A stretch of 64,000 nt of DNA from Microvirga sp. KLBC 81 (GTDB taxonomy: Bacteria > Pseudomonadota > Alphaproteobacteria > Rhizobiales > Beijerinckiaceae), in assembly GCF_003075415.1 (NCBI RefSeq), contig NZ_QDAH01000003.1, positions 124,001 through 188,000 of the forward strand, written 5' to 3'. The notes below the pieces were generated by a model. The model did not search any database, was not told where the DNA came from, and saw only the letters and a program-made list of their open reading frames with translations. Both the position numbers and the translations under genes were made by a program. Below are positions 36,429 through 44,757 of this stretch, in pieces. Every line of letters starts with the position of its first letter. Within the stretch, counting starts at the first letter, position 1.

Positions 36429-36788
36429 TTACCGGGTCGTGTCGAACTGGATGTGCATCACCTTCCATTCGCCATGGCGAGAAGCCCATTCCGTTGGGAT
36501 CCTGAAAGGCGCACATTCGTCGAGGGCACGCAGGGCTCCTTTGGCGGCAAAGGAATTGGGTGAGCCGCGAATGATTTCAGGTTGCCGTTCGAGAGCCCCG
36601 TTCGACTTCAAACGCACCTCCACGATAACCGGCTCTGCTCCAGCCGCCTCTTTGGGAAGCCTGTAGCAGGCCTTGATCTGATCATGAAACACGACCTTCA
36701 GATCTTCCCGCCTGTCGGAGGTGGTGACGCAAGCGGACAGGCCAGCAGCTATTGTTCCGAGGAGCAGGGTCGGGAGCAGGCGGTTCAT
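36429..36788 (-). CDS. Small lipoprotein with a TolA/TonB C-terminal-like domain
   Basis: A 119-residue lipoprotein: signal MNRLLPTLLLGTIAAG, then lipobox LSAC (Cys at residue 20). The rest resembles the TonB/TolA C-terminal fold: DQIKACYRLPKEAAGAEPVI, VEVRLKSNGALERQPEIIRG, and FAAKGALRALDECAPFRIP ending in an F-D strand. Two cysteines beyond the lipobox (K-A-C-Y and D-E-C-A) could form the disulfide seen in TolA-III. It probably sits in the periplasm anchored to a membrane. No TolQR or TonB partners are nearby. Confidence 0.72.
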   Translation of the reverse strand: MNRLLPTLLLGTIAAGLSACVTTSDRREDLKVVFHDQIKACYRLPKEAAGAEPVIVEVRLKSNGALERQPEIIRGSPNSFAAKGALRALDECAPFRIPTEWASRHGEWKVMHIQFDTTR

Positions 36789-36859
36789 CGGGATATCCTT
36801 TTCAGCCGATGATTATAGCTACAATATTACGGGAATCGATGCTCTCGAAATTGACGGCT

Positions 36860-37372
36860 TCAATAGCCCCGCTTCACGTCCGAGAGCGCACGGCCGAAGG
36901 CGTCGGCCAAGGTCTCCCGCTCCTCGGGTGAGAGATCGCGGGCGATCACCACGTGCTCGTTACGGGAGGTGAGCGCCAGTTTCTGCAGGCCGAACTCATC
37001 ATCCGCTTCCCGGTCGAGGCGGGTCCAGAGCGGATTGAACTGCCATTCGCGCGCTTCGCCCCGCTCGCTCACCTTTCGCAGGAGCAGCCGGATCGGTGTG
37101 AGTTCCAGGAGTTCGAAGGCTTGGCCCCGCCGGTAGCTGACGCGGAAGGCGATGTAGAGGCCGAGGAAGTCGAGGCCGAAGAAGCCCGCGACGGGCCAGA
37201 AGCCCATGATCACGAAGGGCAGGCTCGCGATGACGGATATCAGGCACACCAGCGCCATCATAGTCTTGAACCCTTGAGGGCTCAAAGACCGATGGGGGCG
37301 AATGACGGCCGAGAACACCGGCTTCTCGAACCGGTCGGCTTCGTCATCAAATGTCGCCTTGCTGCCTGCCAT
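36860..37372 (-). CDS. DUF2244 domain membrane protein
   Basis: A 170-residue DUF2244 protein. Two membrane segments, about residues 33-50 and 55-75 (MALVCLISVIASLPFVIMGF, PVAGFFGLDFLGLYIAF), follow RPHRSLSPQGF, a family signature. The C-terminal domain is cytoplasmic: REWQFNPLWTRLDREADDEF. The start is the ATG at 37372; it is divergent from nth with only 20 bp between start codons, so the two promoters must overlap the genes. Function is not known. Confidence 0.88.
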   Translation of the reverse strand: MAGSKATFDDEADRFEKPVFSAVIRPHRSLSPQGFKTMMALVCLISVIASLPFVIMGFWPVAGFFGLDFLGLYIAFRVSYRRGQAFELLELTPIRLLLRKVSERGEAREWQFNPLWTRLDREADDEFGLQKLALTSRNEHVVIARDLSPEERETLADAFGRALSDVKRGY

Positions 37373-37392
37373 GGTCCAGATATAACGCGGGA

Positions 37393-38136
37393 ATGTCCGA
37401 TCTGAAGCCGTCCCCCCGCCGCACAACGAAGCCCAAATCGAGCCCTGCCGTTCCGGCCAAGGCCGTTGCCAAAGCTGTCCGCTTGCGGAGCCCTAAGCCC
37501 GTCGACCGGGCTACCATGATCGAAATCTTCCGGCGCCTCAAGGAGGCGAACCCGGAGCCGAAGGGCGAGCTCGATTACACCAATCCCTATACGCTGCTCG
37601 TTGCCGTGGCGCTCTCGGCGCAGGCGACGGACGTCGGCGTCAACAAGGCGACTAGGCAACTGTTTCGCGTTGCCGACACGCCGCAGAAGATGCTGGCGCT
37701 CGGCGAGGAGGGGCTTCGTCAGCACATCAGGACGCTGAACTTCTTCAACACGAAGGCCAAGAACGTCATTGCGATGTCGAAGCGCCTCGTCGAGGAGTTC
37801 GGGGGCAAGGTGCCCAACTCCGTCGAGATCCTGGAGACCCTGCCGGGCGTGGGCCGCAAGACCGCGAGCGTGGTGGTCAACATCGCCTACGGCGATCCGC
37901 GCATTGCCGTCGACACGCATATCTTCCGTGTCGCCAACCGCCTGCCGCTTGTGATCACCAAGACGCCCCTCGAGACGCAAGTGGCGCTGGAGAAGCTGAT
38001 CCCGAAGGAATATCTGCTCCACGCTCATCACTGGCTGATCCTGCACGGGCGCTACATCTGCAAGGCGCGCAAGCCCGAATGCTGGCGCTGCCCGGTCAAC
38101 GACCTCTGCCGCTATCCGGACAAGACGATTCCGTAA
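37393..38136 (+). CDS. nth: Endonuclease III (DNA glycosylase/AP lyase)
   Basis: A 247-residue base-excision-repair enzyme removing oxidised pyrimidines and cutting the abasic site. The helix-hairpin-helix is LETLPGVGRKTASVVVNIAY with catalytic Lys156; Asp174 follows in VDTHIFRVANR. The 4Fe-4S site C223-x6-C230-x2-C233-x5-C239 is intact. A basic extension of about 38 residues precedes the core. The ATG at 37393 is chosen because the frame to 37351 overlaps the divergent DUF2244 start. Confidence 0.96.
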   Translation: MSDLKPSPRRTTKPKSSPAVPAKAVAKAVRLRSPKPVDRATMIEIFRRLKEANPEPKGELDYTNPYTLLVAVALSAQATDVGVNKATRQLFRVADTPQKMLALGEEGLRQHIRTLNFFNTKAKNVIAMSKRLVEEFGGKVPNSVEILETLPGVGRKTASVVVNIAYGDPRIAVDTHIFRVANRLPLVITKTPLETQVALEKLIPKEYLLHAHHWLILHGRYICKARKPECWRCPVNDLCRYPDKTIP

Positions 38137-38139
38137 GCC

Positions 38140-38385
38140 TTACGGCTTGAGGCAGCGCGGCGCTTGGCGCACGCAGGCGATGCCGGGCGTCGAGCAGGCC
38201 AGCCCTTGCGGGGTCCGGGCGCACACGATGCAGCCGTCGGTCCATTCGGAGCAGGTGGGCTCCTGTACCGCTTGTCCTTCCGCCTGAAGAGGCGCGGAGG
38301 CTCCCGCGACGACGGCGAAGGCCACGATCACGAGAGCCACGACAGCGGCCAGCAGAACCGCGAAGAATTCGGTGCGTTCCAGCAT
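38140..38385 (-). CDS. Small membrane-anchored cysteine-rich protein
   Basis: An 81-residue protein with one N-terminal hydrophobic segment (about residues 7-30, FFAVLLAAVVALVIVAFAVV) and a short exported or periplasmic tail with six cysteines (PTCSEWTDGCIVCARTPQG, then LACSTPGIACVRQAPRCLKP), likely disulfide-bonded. No family recognised. It starts 3 bp after the uppP stop, so it belongs to the uppP transcript, and it converges tightly on nth. Confidence 0.75.
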   Translation of the reverse strand: MLERTEFFAVLLAAVVALVIVAFAVVAGASAPLQAEGQAVQEPTCSEWTDGCIVCARTPQGLACSTPGIACVRQAPRCLKP

Positions 38386-38388
38386 GGC

Positions 38389-39186
38389 TCATCCGAAGGC
38401 GATGAGGCCGGCAAGGCCCGCCGCGCCGACGATGATCCGCCAATAGGCGAAGGGCGTGAAGCCATGGCGGGAGACGTAGGCGAGCAGCGTTCTCACCACC
38501 ACCACGGCGGCGATGAAGGCGGCGATGAAGCCCGCCACGATGGTGACGGCGTCATCGGCCGACAGGATCTTGTAGTTCTTCAGGAGGTCGTAGGTGAAGG
38601 CCCCCGCCATGGTGGGCAGCGCGAGGAAGAAGGAGAACTCCGCCGCCGCCCGCTTCGAGGCGCCCATCAGCATGGCGCCTACGATGGTGGCGCCCGAGCG
38701 CGACACGCCGGGGATCATGGCGAGGCACTGGAGCAAGCCAATCTTCAGGTACATGGAAAGGGGGAAGCGGGTCGCATCGTCCTGGGTGGCCTGAAACGGC
38801 ATCCGATCGACCAGGAGCAGCACGAAGCCGCCCGCGATCAGGGTCATGCAGACGATCCAAGGGTTGAAGAGCACTTCCTTGATGAAGCCGTGCAGCACCG
38901 CGCCGATGAGGGCCGCCGGCAGGAAGGCGACCACGACGCCGACCACGAAGCGTCTGGCATCCGGATCGTACGGCAGGGCCTTGGCGATGGTCCAAAGCTT
39001 GCTGAAATAGACCGAGAGGATCGCAAGGATCGCGCCCAGCTGGATCAGGACCTCGAAGGTTTTGCCCGTGGATTGAAATCCCAAGAAATGTCCCACGAGC
39101 AGGAGATGCCCGGTGGAGGAGACCGGCAGGAACTCGGTCAGCCCCTCGATGAGGCCGAGGAAGAGCGCCTCGATGATGTTTGCCAT
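38389..39186 (-). CDS. uppP: Undecaprenyl-diphosphate phosphatase
   Basis: A 265-residue integral membrane BacA/UppP enzyme that dephosphorylates undecaprenyl pyrophosphate, recycling the lipid carrier for peptidoglycan; overproduction gives bacitracin resistance in other bacteria. The catalytic signatures are [20 protein letters not shown] (residues 11-30) and [18 protein letters not shown] (about 159-176), within about eight membrane helices. It is followed directly by a small cysteine-rich protein gene. Confidence 0.96.
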   Translation of the reverse strand: MANIIEALFLGLIEGLTEFLPVSSTGHLLLVGHFLGFQSTGKTFEVLIQLGAILAILSVYFSKLWTIAKALPYDPDARRFVVGVVVAFLPAALIGAVLHGFIKEVLFNPWIVCMTLIAGGFVLLLVDRMPFQATQDDATRFPLSMYLKIGLLQCLAMIPGVSRSGATIVGAMLMGASKRAAAEFSFFLALPTMAGAFTYDLLKNYKILSADDAVTIVAGFIAAFIAAVVVVRTLLAYVSRHGFTPFAYWRIIVGAAGLAGLIAFG

Positions 39187-39364
39187 CGTTGAAAATCCTT
39201 AAGCCGGCGCCAGATGCAGGAGCGCTCCCGGACGTGTCAAGAAAGCATTGCAGCAACAAGGCCGCCTTCATGCGTCTGGGACATGAGATTCACCAAAATT
39301 CCTTACCGCCCGTTAACGGAGCAAGGCCTTATTCTCGCCGCTTGTTTCGCGTCTGACACTTTTC

Positions 39365-40057
39365 ATGGCCACCCTGCATTCCTATCCCTTTTGCCCGCAT
39401 TCGCGGTTTGCGCGCCTGATCCTGGCGGAGACGGGCCTTGAGCCTGATCCTGTCGAGGAGAAGCCGTGGGATCGGCGCATCCCCTTCCTGGAGATCAATC
39501 CGGCCGGCAATCTCCCGTTGCTGGTGGATGATAACGGCTTGGCCGTCCCGGGGGCGCGGGGAATTGCGGATTACCTAGACGATGTGAAGGGAGAGGCCCT
39601 GAAAGACCGCAGGCTATTGCCGCAGGGTCTGGCGCAGCGGGTCGAGGTCCGCCGCCTGCTCGACTGGTTCTTGGTCAAGTTCCACGAAGAGGTCTCGGAG
39701 TACCTTGCCACGGAAAAGATCTACAAGCGGTTCATGCCCATCGAACTGGGCGGCGGTCCGCCGGACATGAGCGCGATTCGCGCTGCGCGGGCCAATGTGC
39801 GATACCACTTGAAATATATCGGTTTTCTGATTTCCAAGCGGAATTGGCTGGCCGGCGACCAGATGACCTATGCGGATCTGGCGGCGGCTGCCCATCTCTC
39901 TGTAGTGGATTATCTCGGCGACGTGCCATGGGAAGAGGACGAAACGGCGAAGCATTGGTACGCCCGGGTAAAATCCCGGCCGTCGTTTCGCGCGCTCCTG
40001 GCGGACCGGGTGCCGGGCATGGCGCCGGCGGACCATTACGACAACCTGGATTTCTAG
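39365..40057 (+). CDS. Glutathione S-transferase family protein
   Basis: A 230-residue GST-fold protein. The N-terminal thioredoxin-like domain has HSYPFCPHSRFARLILAETG and INPAGNLPLLVDDNGLAVPG (the cis-proline P-L-L region), then GARGIADYL. The C-terminal helical domain has AGDQMTYADLAAAAHLSVVD, the usual GST N-capping region. An S-P-F-C-like CPHS motif suggests an active cysteine or redox role rather than classical conjugation. It lies 53 bp upstream of queG on the same strand, possibly co-transcribed. Confidence 0.9.
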   Translation: MATLHSYPFCPHSRFARLILAETGLEPDPVEEKPWDRRIPFLEINPAGNLPLLVDDNGLAVPGARGIADYLDDVKGEALKDRRLLPQGLAQRVEVRRLLDWFLVKFHEEVSEYLATEKIYKRFMPIELGGGPPDMSAIRAARANVRYHLKYIGFLISKRNWLAGDQMTYADLAAAAHLSVVDYLGDVPWEEDETAKHWYARVKSRPSFRALLADRVPGMAPADHYDNLDF

Positions 40058-40110
40058 GATCTGATCAGAACAAGCGGGAACCGGTTGTTCGCCCGGATCA
40101 TGCGGCAAGC

Positions 40111-41265
40111 GTGAAGCAAGACGGCGAAGCCCTGAAGCGCGCGTTCGTCGAACGCGCCAAGCAGATCGGCTTCGACACGATCCGCATCGCGGCGCCGGAT
40201 TCCATCCCACTCGCGCCGGAGCGCCTGAAAGCGTGGCTTAAGGCAGGCCATCACGGTTCCATGGACTGGATGGTGGAAACGGCCGAGCGTCGCGCCGATC
40301 CGCGCACGCTCTGGCCCGAGGTGCGCAGCATCATTCTGCTCGGTGTCAACTATGGCCCCACGAGCGATCCGCTGGCGGCACTCTCGAAGAAGGATTGCGG
40401 CTCGATCTCGATCTATGCCCGCAACCGTGACTATCACGATGTGATCAAAGGCAAGCTGAAGGAAATCGCAGGCTTCTTCGCCGCCAGGGCTTCATCCGAT
40501 GTGAAGGTATTCGTGGATACGGCGCCCGTGATGGAGAAGCCTCTGGCGGAAGCAGCAGGCCTCGGCTTCCAGGGCAAGCATACGGTCATCGTCTCACGGG
40601 AGTTCGGCAACTGGCTGTTCCTGGGCGCGATCTTCACCACGGCGGAACTGCCGGCCGACGAGCCGGAGCGCAACCATTGCGGCTCGTGCCGCCGTTGCCT
40701 GGATGTCTGCCCGACAAACGCATTTCCTGCGCCGTTCCAGCTCGATGCGCGACGCTGCATTTCGTATCTGACCATCGAGTACAAGGGTCACATTCCGGAG
40801 GAGTTGCGCCCCGGCATCGGCAACCGGATCTTCGGTTGCGACGACTGTCTCGCGGTCTGTCCTTGGAACAAGTTCGCGCAAGCCAGCCGCGAGGTGAAGC
40901 TGATGCAGCGCGACGATCTCGCGGCTCTCCCGCTTTCCGAGCTTGCACGTCTCGATGATCCGAGCTTCCGCACGCGCTTCTCAGGGACCCCGATCAAACG
41001 CACGGGACGTGATCGCTTCATCCGCAATGTGCTGATCGCCATCGGCAATTCCGGCGACGCGGCTCTGGCGGATGAAGCCGTACGGCTTCTCGACGATCCA
41101 TCGCCGCTTGTGCGCGCCATGGCGGTTTGGGCCCTTGGCAGATTGCTTCCCCACGAGGCCATCGTGCCTCTTAGTGCAGAGCGTTTCGAGCATGAGAGCG
41201 ATGCCGACGTGCGCAGGGAATGGAACCGCGTGCTCTCGGTGAAAGAAGACGCTCACGCGGCGTGA
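40111..41265 (+). CDS. queG: Epoxyqueuosine reductase
   Basis: A 384-residue cobalamin- and iron-sulfur-dependent enzyme that reduces epoxyqueuosine to queuosine in tRNA. Two 4Fe-4S sites are visible: CGSCRRCLDVCPTNAF with a distal RRCISYLTIEYKG, and CDDCLAVCPWNKFA. The N-terminal part has SMDWMVETAERRADPRTLWP, and a short HEAT-like repeat ends the protein. The start is taken as the GTG at 40111, since the frame further upstream is a shadow of the GST gene; the ribosome-binding site is weak. The 3' end overlaps convergent olsB by 13 bp. Confidence 0.94.
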   Translation: MKQDGEALKRAFVERAKQIGFDTIRIAAPDSIPLAPERLKAWLKAGHHGSMDWMVETAERRADPRTLWPEVRSIILLGVNYGPTSDPLAALSKKDCGSISIYARNRDYHDVIKGKLKEIAGFFAARASSDVKVFVDTAPVMEKPLAEAAGLGFQGKHTVIVSREFGNWLFLGAIFTTAELPADEPERNHCGSCRRCLDVCPTNAFPAPFQLDARRCISYLTIEYKGHIPEELRPGIGNRIFGCDDCLAVCPWNKFAQASREVKLMQRDDLAALPLSELARLDDPSFRTRFSGTPIKRTGRDRFIRNVLIAIGNSGDAALADEAVRLLDDPSPLVRAMAVWALGRLLPHEAIVPLSAERFEHESDADVRREWNRVLSVKEDAHAA

Positions 41266-42242
41266 CGGTTCGCAGCCGGGCCGAAATGGTCGATGTAGCG
41301 TGGATTGATGGCAGAGACGGGCAAGATGACGAGGACGTCCGTCGTGCCGAACTGCTTGTCGATCACAGCGCCTGTGCCGAAGGTTGCGCCCAAACGTAGA
41401 TAGCCCTTGATCAGCGGTGGCAGGGCATGCAGCGCGGCTTTCGGGTCAACGGCTTCCTTCGGCAGAATGTCCATGCGCGTGAAGCGCTCCGGCAGCGCGC
41501 GTGCCTGCCATTCGGTGGGGGCGGAGGCGTAATGATGCAGGAAGCTCAGGGGGAGCGCGAGATCTTTCGGGTTCGTGCCCTCAAGGCTCGCACATCCGAT
41601 CATCACATCGATCTTGTAGTGCAGAACGTAAGTCCAGATGCCGTGCCACAGCAACTCGACCGTGCGCTTGTTGCGGTAGGGCTCGAGCACGCAGGATCGG
41701 CCGAGTTCAAGGAAGCGTAAGGAGGAATGCGCCTTCAGCAGAGGCGCAATATCGTATTCGCCACGGGTGTAGAAACCCTGATGACGCTCCGCAATTTCCT
41801 GGCGCAGCAGGCGATAGGTGCCCACCACCTTCGGCTTCGCGCTGCGCAGAGGTCCAGTCTTCGCAGCATGGTCGAGAACAAGAAGATGATCGCAGATCCA
41901 ATCGTACTCGTCGACGTCACGGCGTGAGAGTACGGCGGCGCCCTGCGGTACGGCGGACATTTCCTCGTAGAAGACTTTGAAGCGCAGCTTCTGTGCACGC
42001 CGGATTTCCTGGGTCGTCGTTGCAAGGCGCACTTCCAGGGAGCCGATACGTCCGAGAACGGGATCGAGGCTGCCGTAATCGCGCACCGTCCGTCCCATCT
42101 TCTTGCCAAACCCCTTTAAGGCCGGGATCAGCGAAGGCTTCACGGGAGAGGCCGTTCCATTCAGCGGGGAAGAAGTCATCTTGGTCTCGCAGGCCGGTCT
42201 GCTGGTGGATGTGCCGGTCTTTCGCCGTGACATAGCCGTCAT
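41253..42242 (-). CDS. olsB: GNAT-like acyltransferase, OlsB type (ornithine lipid synthesis)
   Basis: Up to 329 residues. The core resembles rhizobial OlsB, which transfers a 3-hydroxyacyl chain from ACP to ornithine in the first step of ornithine lipid synthesis: LRFKVFYEEMSAVPQG, DEYDWICDHLLVLDH, LELGRSCVLEPYRNKRTVEL (GNAT acyl-CoA/ACP region) and LIKGYLRLGATFGTGAVIDK. The N-terminal 40-60 residues are poorly conserved; ATGs at 42233 and 42179 are alternatives, with no strong ribosome-binding site at any. OlsA is not in the window. A general GNAT/hemolysin-like annotation is the fallback. Confidence 0.82.
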   Translation of the reverse strand: MTAMSRRKTGTSTSRPACETKMTSSPLNGTASPVKPSLIPALKGFGKKMGRTVRDYGSLDPVLGRIGSLEVRLATTTQEIRRAQKLRFKVFYEEMSAVPQGAAVLSRRDVDEYDWICDHLLVLDHAAKTGPLRSAKPKVVGTYRLLRQEIAERHQGFYTRGEYDIAPLLKAHSSLRFLELGRSCVLEPYRNKRTVELLWHGIWTYVLHYKIDVMIGCASLEGTNPKDLALPLSFLHHYASAPTEWQARALPERFTRMDILPKEAVDPKAALHALPPLIKGYLRLGATFGTGAVIDKQFGTTDVLVILPVSAINPRYIDHFGPAANRHAA

Positions 42243-42311
42243 TTCAAACTGTTTTGTGACAAAGTATATCGCAGCTGCCGCAAGATTTCACAAGATTCGG
42301 CGGCTAAGTTT

Positions 42312-43847
42312 TCATGCCGCCGAGCGGCGGTCCGTGTGAGCGCGATAGGAGAGCGCCTCGGCCACATGGATGCGCCGCACACGCTCTTCCCCATCGAGAT
42401 CGGCAAGTGTCCGGCCCACTTTCAGAACCCGGTGGAAGCCACGTGCGGAAAGACGCATGGCATTGGCGGCATCGCGGATGAGCGACAGCCCATCCGAGTC
42501 GGGCTGGGCGACCTCTTCCAGCAAGGCCGGCGGGCAGGCTGCATTGGTGGTGATGCCTTTTTCTCTTAGGGCGGCGTAGCGCTTCTCTTGCAGCTTCCGG
42601 GCTGCGGCCACGCGGTGGGCGACCTGGGTCGAGCCCTCTTCCGGCGGTGGCAGGATCAGGTCGGCAGCCGTGACGGCGGGCACTTCGATGGCGAGATCGA
42701 TGCGATCGAGAAGCGGGCCAGAGAGCCGCGCCTGGTACTGGGCGATGCAGCGTTCGTTCGGCTGACGGCGGCAGACATAGCCGGGCTCCGTCGCCTGGCC
42801 GCAACGGCACGGGTTCATCGCCGCAACGAGCTGGAAGCGCGCCGGATAAGTCACCCGGTGATTCGCCCGTGCGATCAGGATCTCTCCCGTCTCCAGGGGC
42901 TGGCGCAGCGAATCGAGCACCTGTGGCTGGAACTCGGGCAGCTCGTCGAGGAAGAGAACGCCGTGATGTGCGAGCGAGACCTCGCCGGGTCTGGCATTGG
43001 GGCCGCCGCCCACGAGGGCGGCCATGGAGGCGGAATGATGTGGAGCCCTGAAGGGACGTCGGTTTGAGAGCGCGCCATCCGCCAGGAGACCTGCCACCGA
43101 TTGGACCATGGAAACCTCCAGGAGTTCGCGGGGCGAGAGCGGCGGCAGGATGGAGGGCAGGCGCTGGGCCAGCATCGACTTGCCTGCGCCGGGAGGGCCG
43201 CTCATGAGGAGGTTGTGGCCACCGGCTGCTGCGATCTCCAGCGTTCGCTTGGCGCTTTCCTGCCCCTTGATATCGCGCAAGTCCGGTAAGGAGCTTGAGG
43301 CGGGCATGATCGCCGGCTCTGGCCGGCCCATGACCTGCGTGCCTTTGAAATGATTGGCGAGCTGAATGAGAGAGCGCGGGGCCAAGATTTCAAGCTCGCT
43401 GCTCGCCCAGGCGGCCTCGGAGCCGCACGCTTCGGGGCAGATCAGCCCGTGCTGCCGCTCGACCGCTGCCATGGCGGCCGGCAACACGCCCGCGACGGAG
43501 GTGATGGAGCCGTCGAGCGCCAACTCGCCCAGCACGGTAAAGCCGTTGAGGGCATCGCCCGGGATCGCCCCGATGGCAGCCATGACGCCGAGCGCAATGG
43601 GGAGGTCGTAGTGACTGCCTTCCTTCGGCAGGTCGGCAGGAGCCAGATTGACGGTGATGCGCTTGGCCGGAAGCGCGAGCCCCGAGGCGATAAGAGCCGA
43701 GCGTACCCTCTCTCGGGATTCCGCTACGGCCTTGTCCGGAAGGCCGACGATCATGAAGGCGACGGTGCCGGGAGAGATCTGCACCTGCACGTCGACCGCG
43801 CGCGCTTCGATTCCCTCGAAGGCAACAGTGGAAACGCGCATGACCAT
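42312..43847 (-). CDS. comM: YifB/ComM family AAA+ ATPase (Mg chelatase-like)
   Basis: A 511-residue protein. The N-terminal Lon-protease-like domain (VSTVAFEGIEARAVDVQVQI, GLPDKAVAESRERVRSAL) is followed by a Mg-chelatase-type AAA+ core with Walker A GPPGAGKSMLAQRLPSILPP, APHHSASMAALVGGG and LDELPEFQPQVLDSLRQPLE, and a C-terminal SARGFHRVLKVGRTLADLDG. ComM-type helicases promote branch migration during natural transformation; the role in alphaproteobacteria is less studied. The start is uncertain between 43847 and 43841. Confidence 0.92.
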   Translation of the reverse strand: MVMRVSTVAFEGIEARAVDVQVQISPGTVAFMIVGLPDKAVAESRERVRSALIASGLALPAKRITVNLAPADLPKEGSHYDLPIALGVMAAIGAIPGDALNGFTVLGELALDGSITSVAGVLPAAMAAVERQHGLICPEACGSEAAWASSELEILAPRSLIQLANHFKGTQVMGRPEPAIMPASSSLPDLRDIKGQESAKRTLEIAAAGGHNLLMSGPPGAGKSMLAQRLPSILPPLSPRELLEVSMVQSVAGLLADGALSNRRPFRAPHHSASMAALVGGGPNARPGEVSLAHHGVLFLDELPEFQPQVLDSLRQPLETGEILIARANHRVTYPARFQLVAAMNPCRCGQATEPGYVCRRQPNERCIAQYQARLSGPLLDRIDLAIEVPAVTAADLILPPPEEGSTQVAHRVAAARKLQEKRYAALREKGITTNAACPPALLEEVAQPDSDGLSLIRDAANAMRLSARGFHRVLKVGRTLADLDGEERVRRIHVAEALSYRAHTDRRSAA

Positions 43848-44052
43848 CAGGCTCAACCTCCCGCAACGGGGCGACATTAGCGCGGCCATTTGAAACGCGA
43901 TAGTGTTTCGCTCTGGTCAATTCAACGCTGTTCAAACCTTTTGGGGAGGCTGGGGAACCCTCCCGAACTTATGACGTTGAGTCCCACTACTCCGGCAAAG
44001 CGGGTGACAGCCGGTTCAGGGGGATAATCCTTTTGTGGGTGGGAAGACGATC

Positions 44053-44250
44053 ATGGCGGGGACCGATGCCATCGTAGTCGATGGCACTGAGCTTTCTCAT
44101 GTCCCCATGATGATGGGGCGTTTCGGAAATTTCTTGTGGAATTTGCAAGTTCGGCGGGGGCCAGAGTTGTTGACTTGGCGCGACAGGAAGCCAGGTAAAG
44201 CGGCTGGATTTCTCACGCGGGCGGATGCCGAGGAGACACGAGTTGAGTGA
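44053..44250 (+). CDS. Doubtful small ORF before the response regulator
   Basis: A 65-codon frame from an ATG with GGAAG upstream, ending 8 bp inside the response-regulator frame. Third-position base use is much less GC-biased than in neighbouring genes and no motif is seen. It may be only the untranslated leader of the next gene. The 43848-44242 gap holds nothing else I can identify. Confidence 0.2.
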   Translation: MAGTDAIVVDGTELSHVPMMMGRFGNFLWNLQVRRGPELLTWRDRKPGKAAGFLTRADAEETRVE

Positions 44251-44698
44251 GGTGAAGCCTTTGCGCATCCTCATCGTCGAAGATGAGTTCCTCATCGCGC
44301 TGGAGCTCGAAAGCCTGCTCCAGGATGCAGGGCACGATGTGGTGGGGATTGCGGCCTCGTCCGAGGAAGCCGTTGCGCTCGGCCGTGAACTCGCACCCGA
44401 TCTCGCCTTCGTGGATATCCACTTGGCCGACGGCCTGACCGGCATCGATGTCGCCCGAAAACTCTCCGACCAGCATCACGTCACCGTCCTGTTCATGACA
44501 GCCAACGCCAAGCGCATCCCTGAGGATTTCGCAGGCGCGCGCGGCGTCATCGCCAAGCCTTATACAGAGCGTGGCGTGAAGGAAGCGCTGGCCTATATCA
44601 CCGCCGAGCAGGCGCAGGAAGCTGCCAGCACCGATCGGATGACATTCATCCCTTTTGACGCGATGAGCCCTGAAGACAGCAGCTCCAAGCGCTCCTGA
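44243..44698 (+). CDS. Single-domain response regulator (receiver)
   Basis: About 151 residues from a TTG at 44243 preceded by AGGAG with a 7-base spacer (an ATG at 44225 gives 157). The receiver domain is complete: acidic pocket LIVEDEF, phosphorylation Asp in PDLAFVDIHLADGLTGIDVA, Thr in VLFMTANA and Lys in GVIAKPYTERGVKEAL. There is no output domain; a tail of about 30 residues is unstructured. It probably acts by protein-protein contact in a phosphorelay. No histidine kinase is adjacent. A degenerate family C repeat follows. Confidence 0.88.
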   Translation: MSEVKPLRILIVEDEFLIALELESLLQDAGHDVVGIAASSEEAVALGRELAPDLAFVDIHLADGLTGIDVARKLSDQHHVTVLFMTANAKRIPEDFAGARGVIAKPYTERGVKEALAYITAEQAQEAASTDRMTFIPFDAMSPEDSSSKRS

Positions 44699-44711
44699 CG
44701 AAATCTTCCAG

Positions 44712-44757
44712 CGCATCGTGGGAACCGAAGGTCCGCGCAGACGATGCTCTAGCGCTG
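44712..44757 (-). repeat. Degenerate family C repeat copy
   Basis: GCGCATCGTGGGAACCGAAG, then GTCCGCGCAGACGATGCTC. It resembles the inner part of the copies at 12191 and 61575; overlap with the mutS stop region is slight. Confidence 0.4.
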
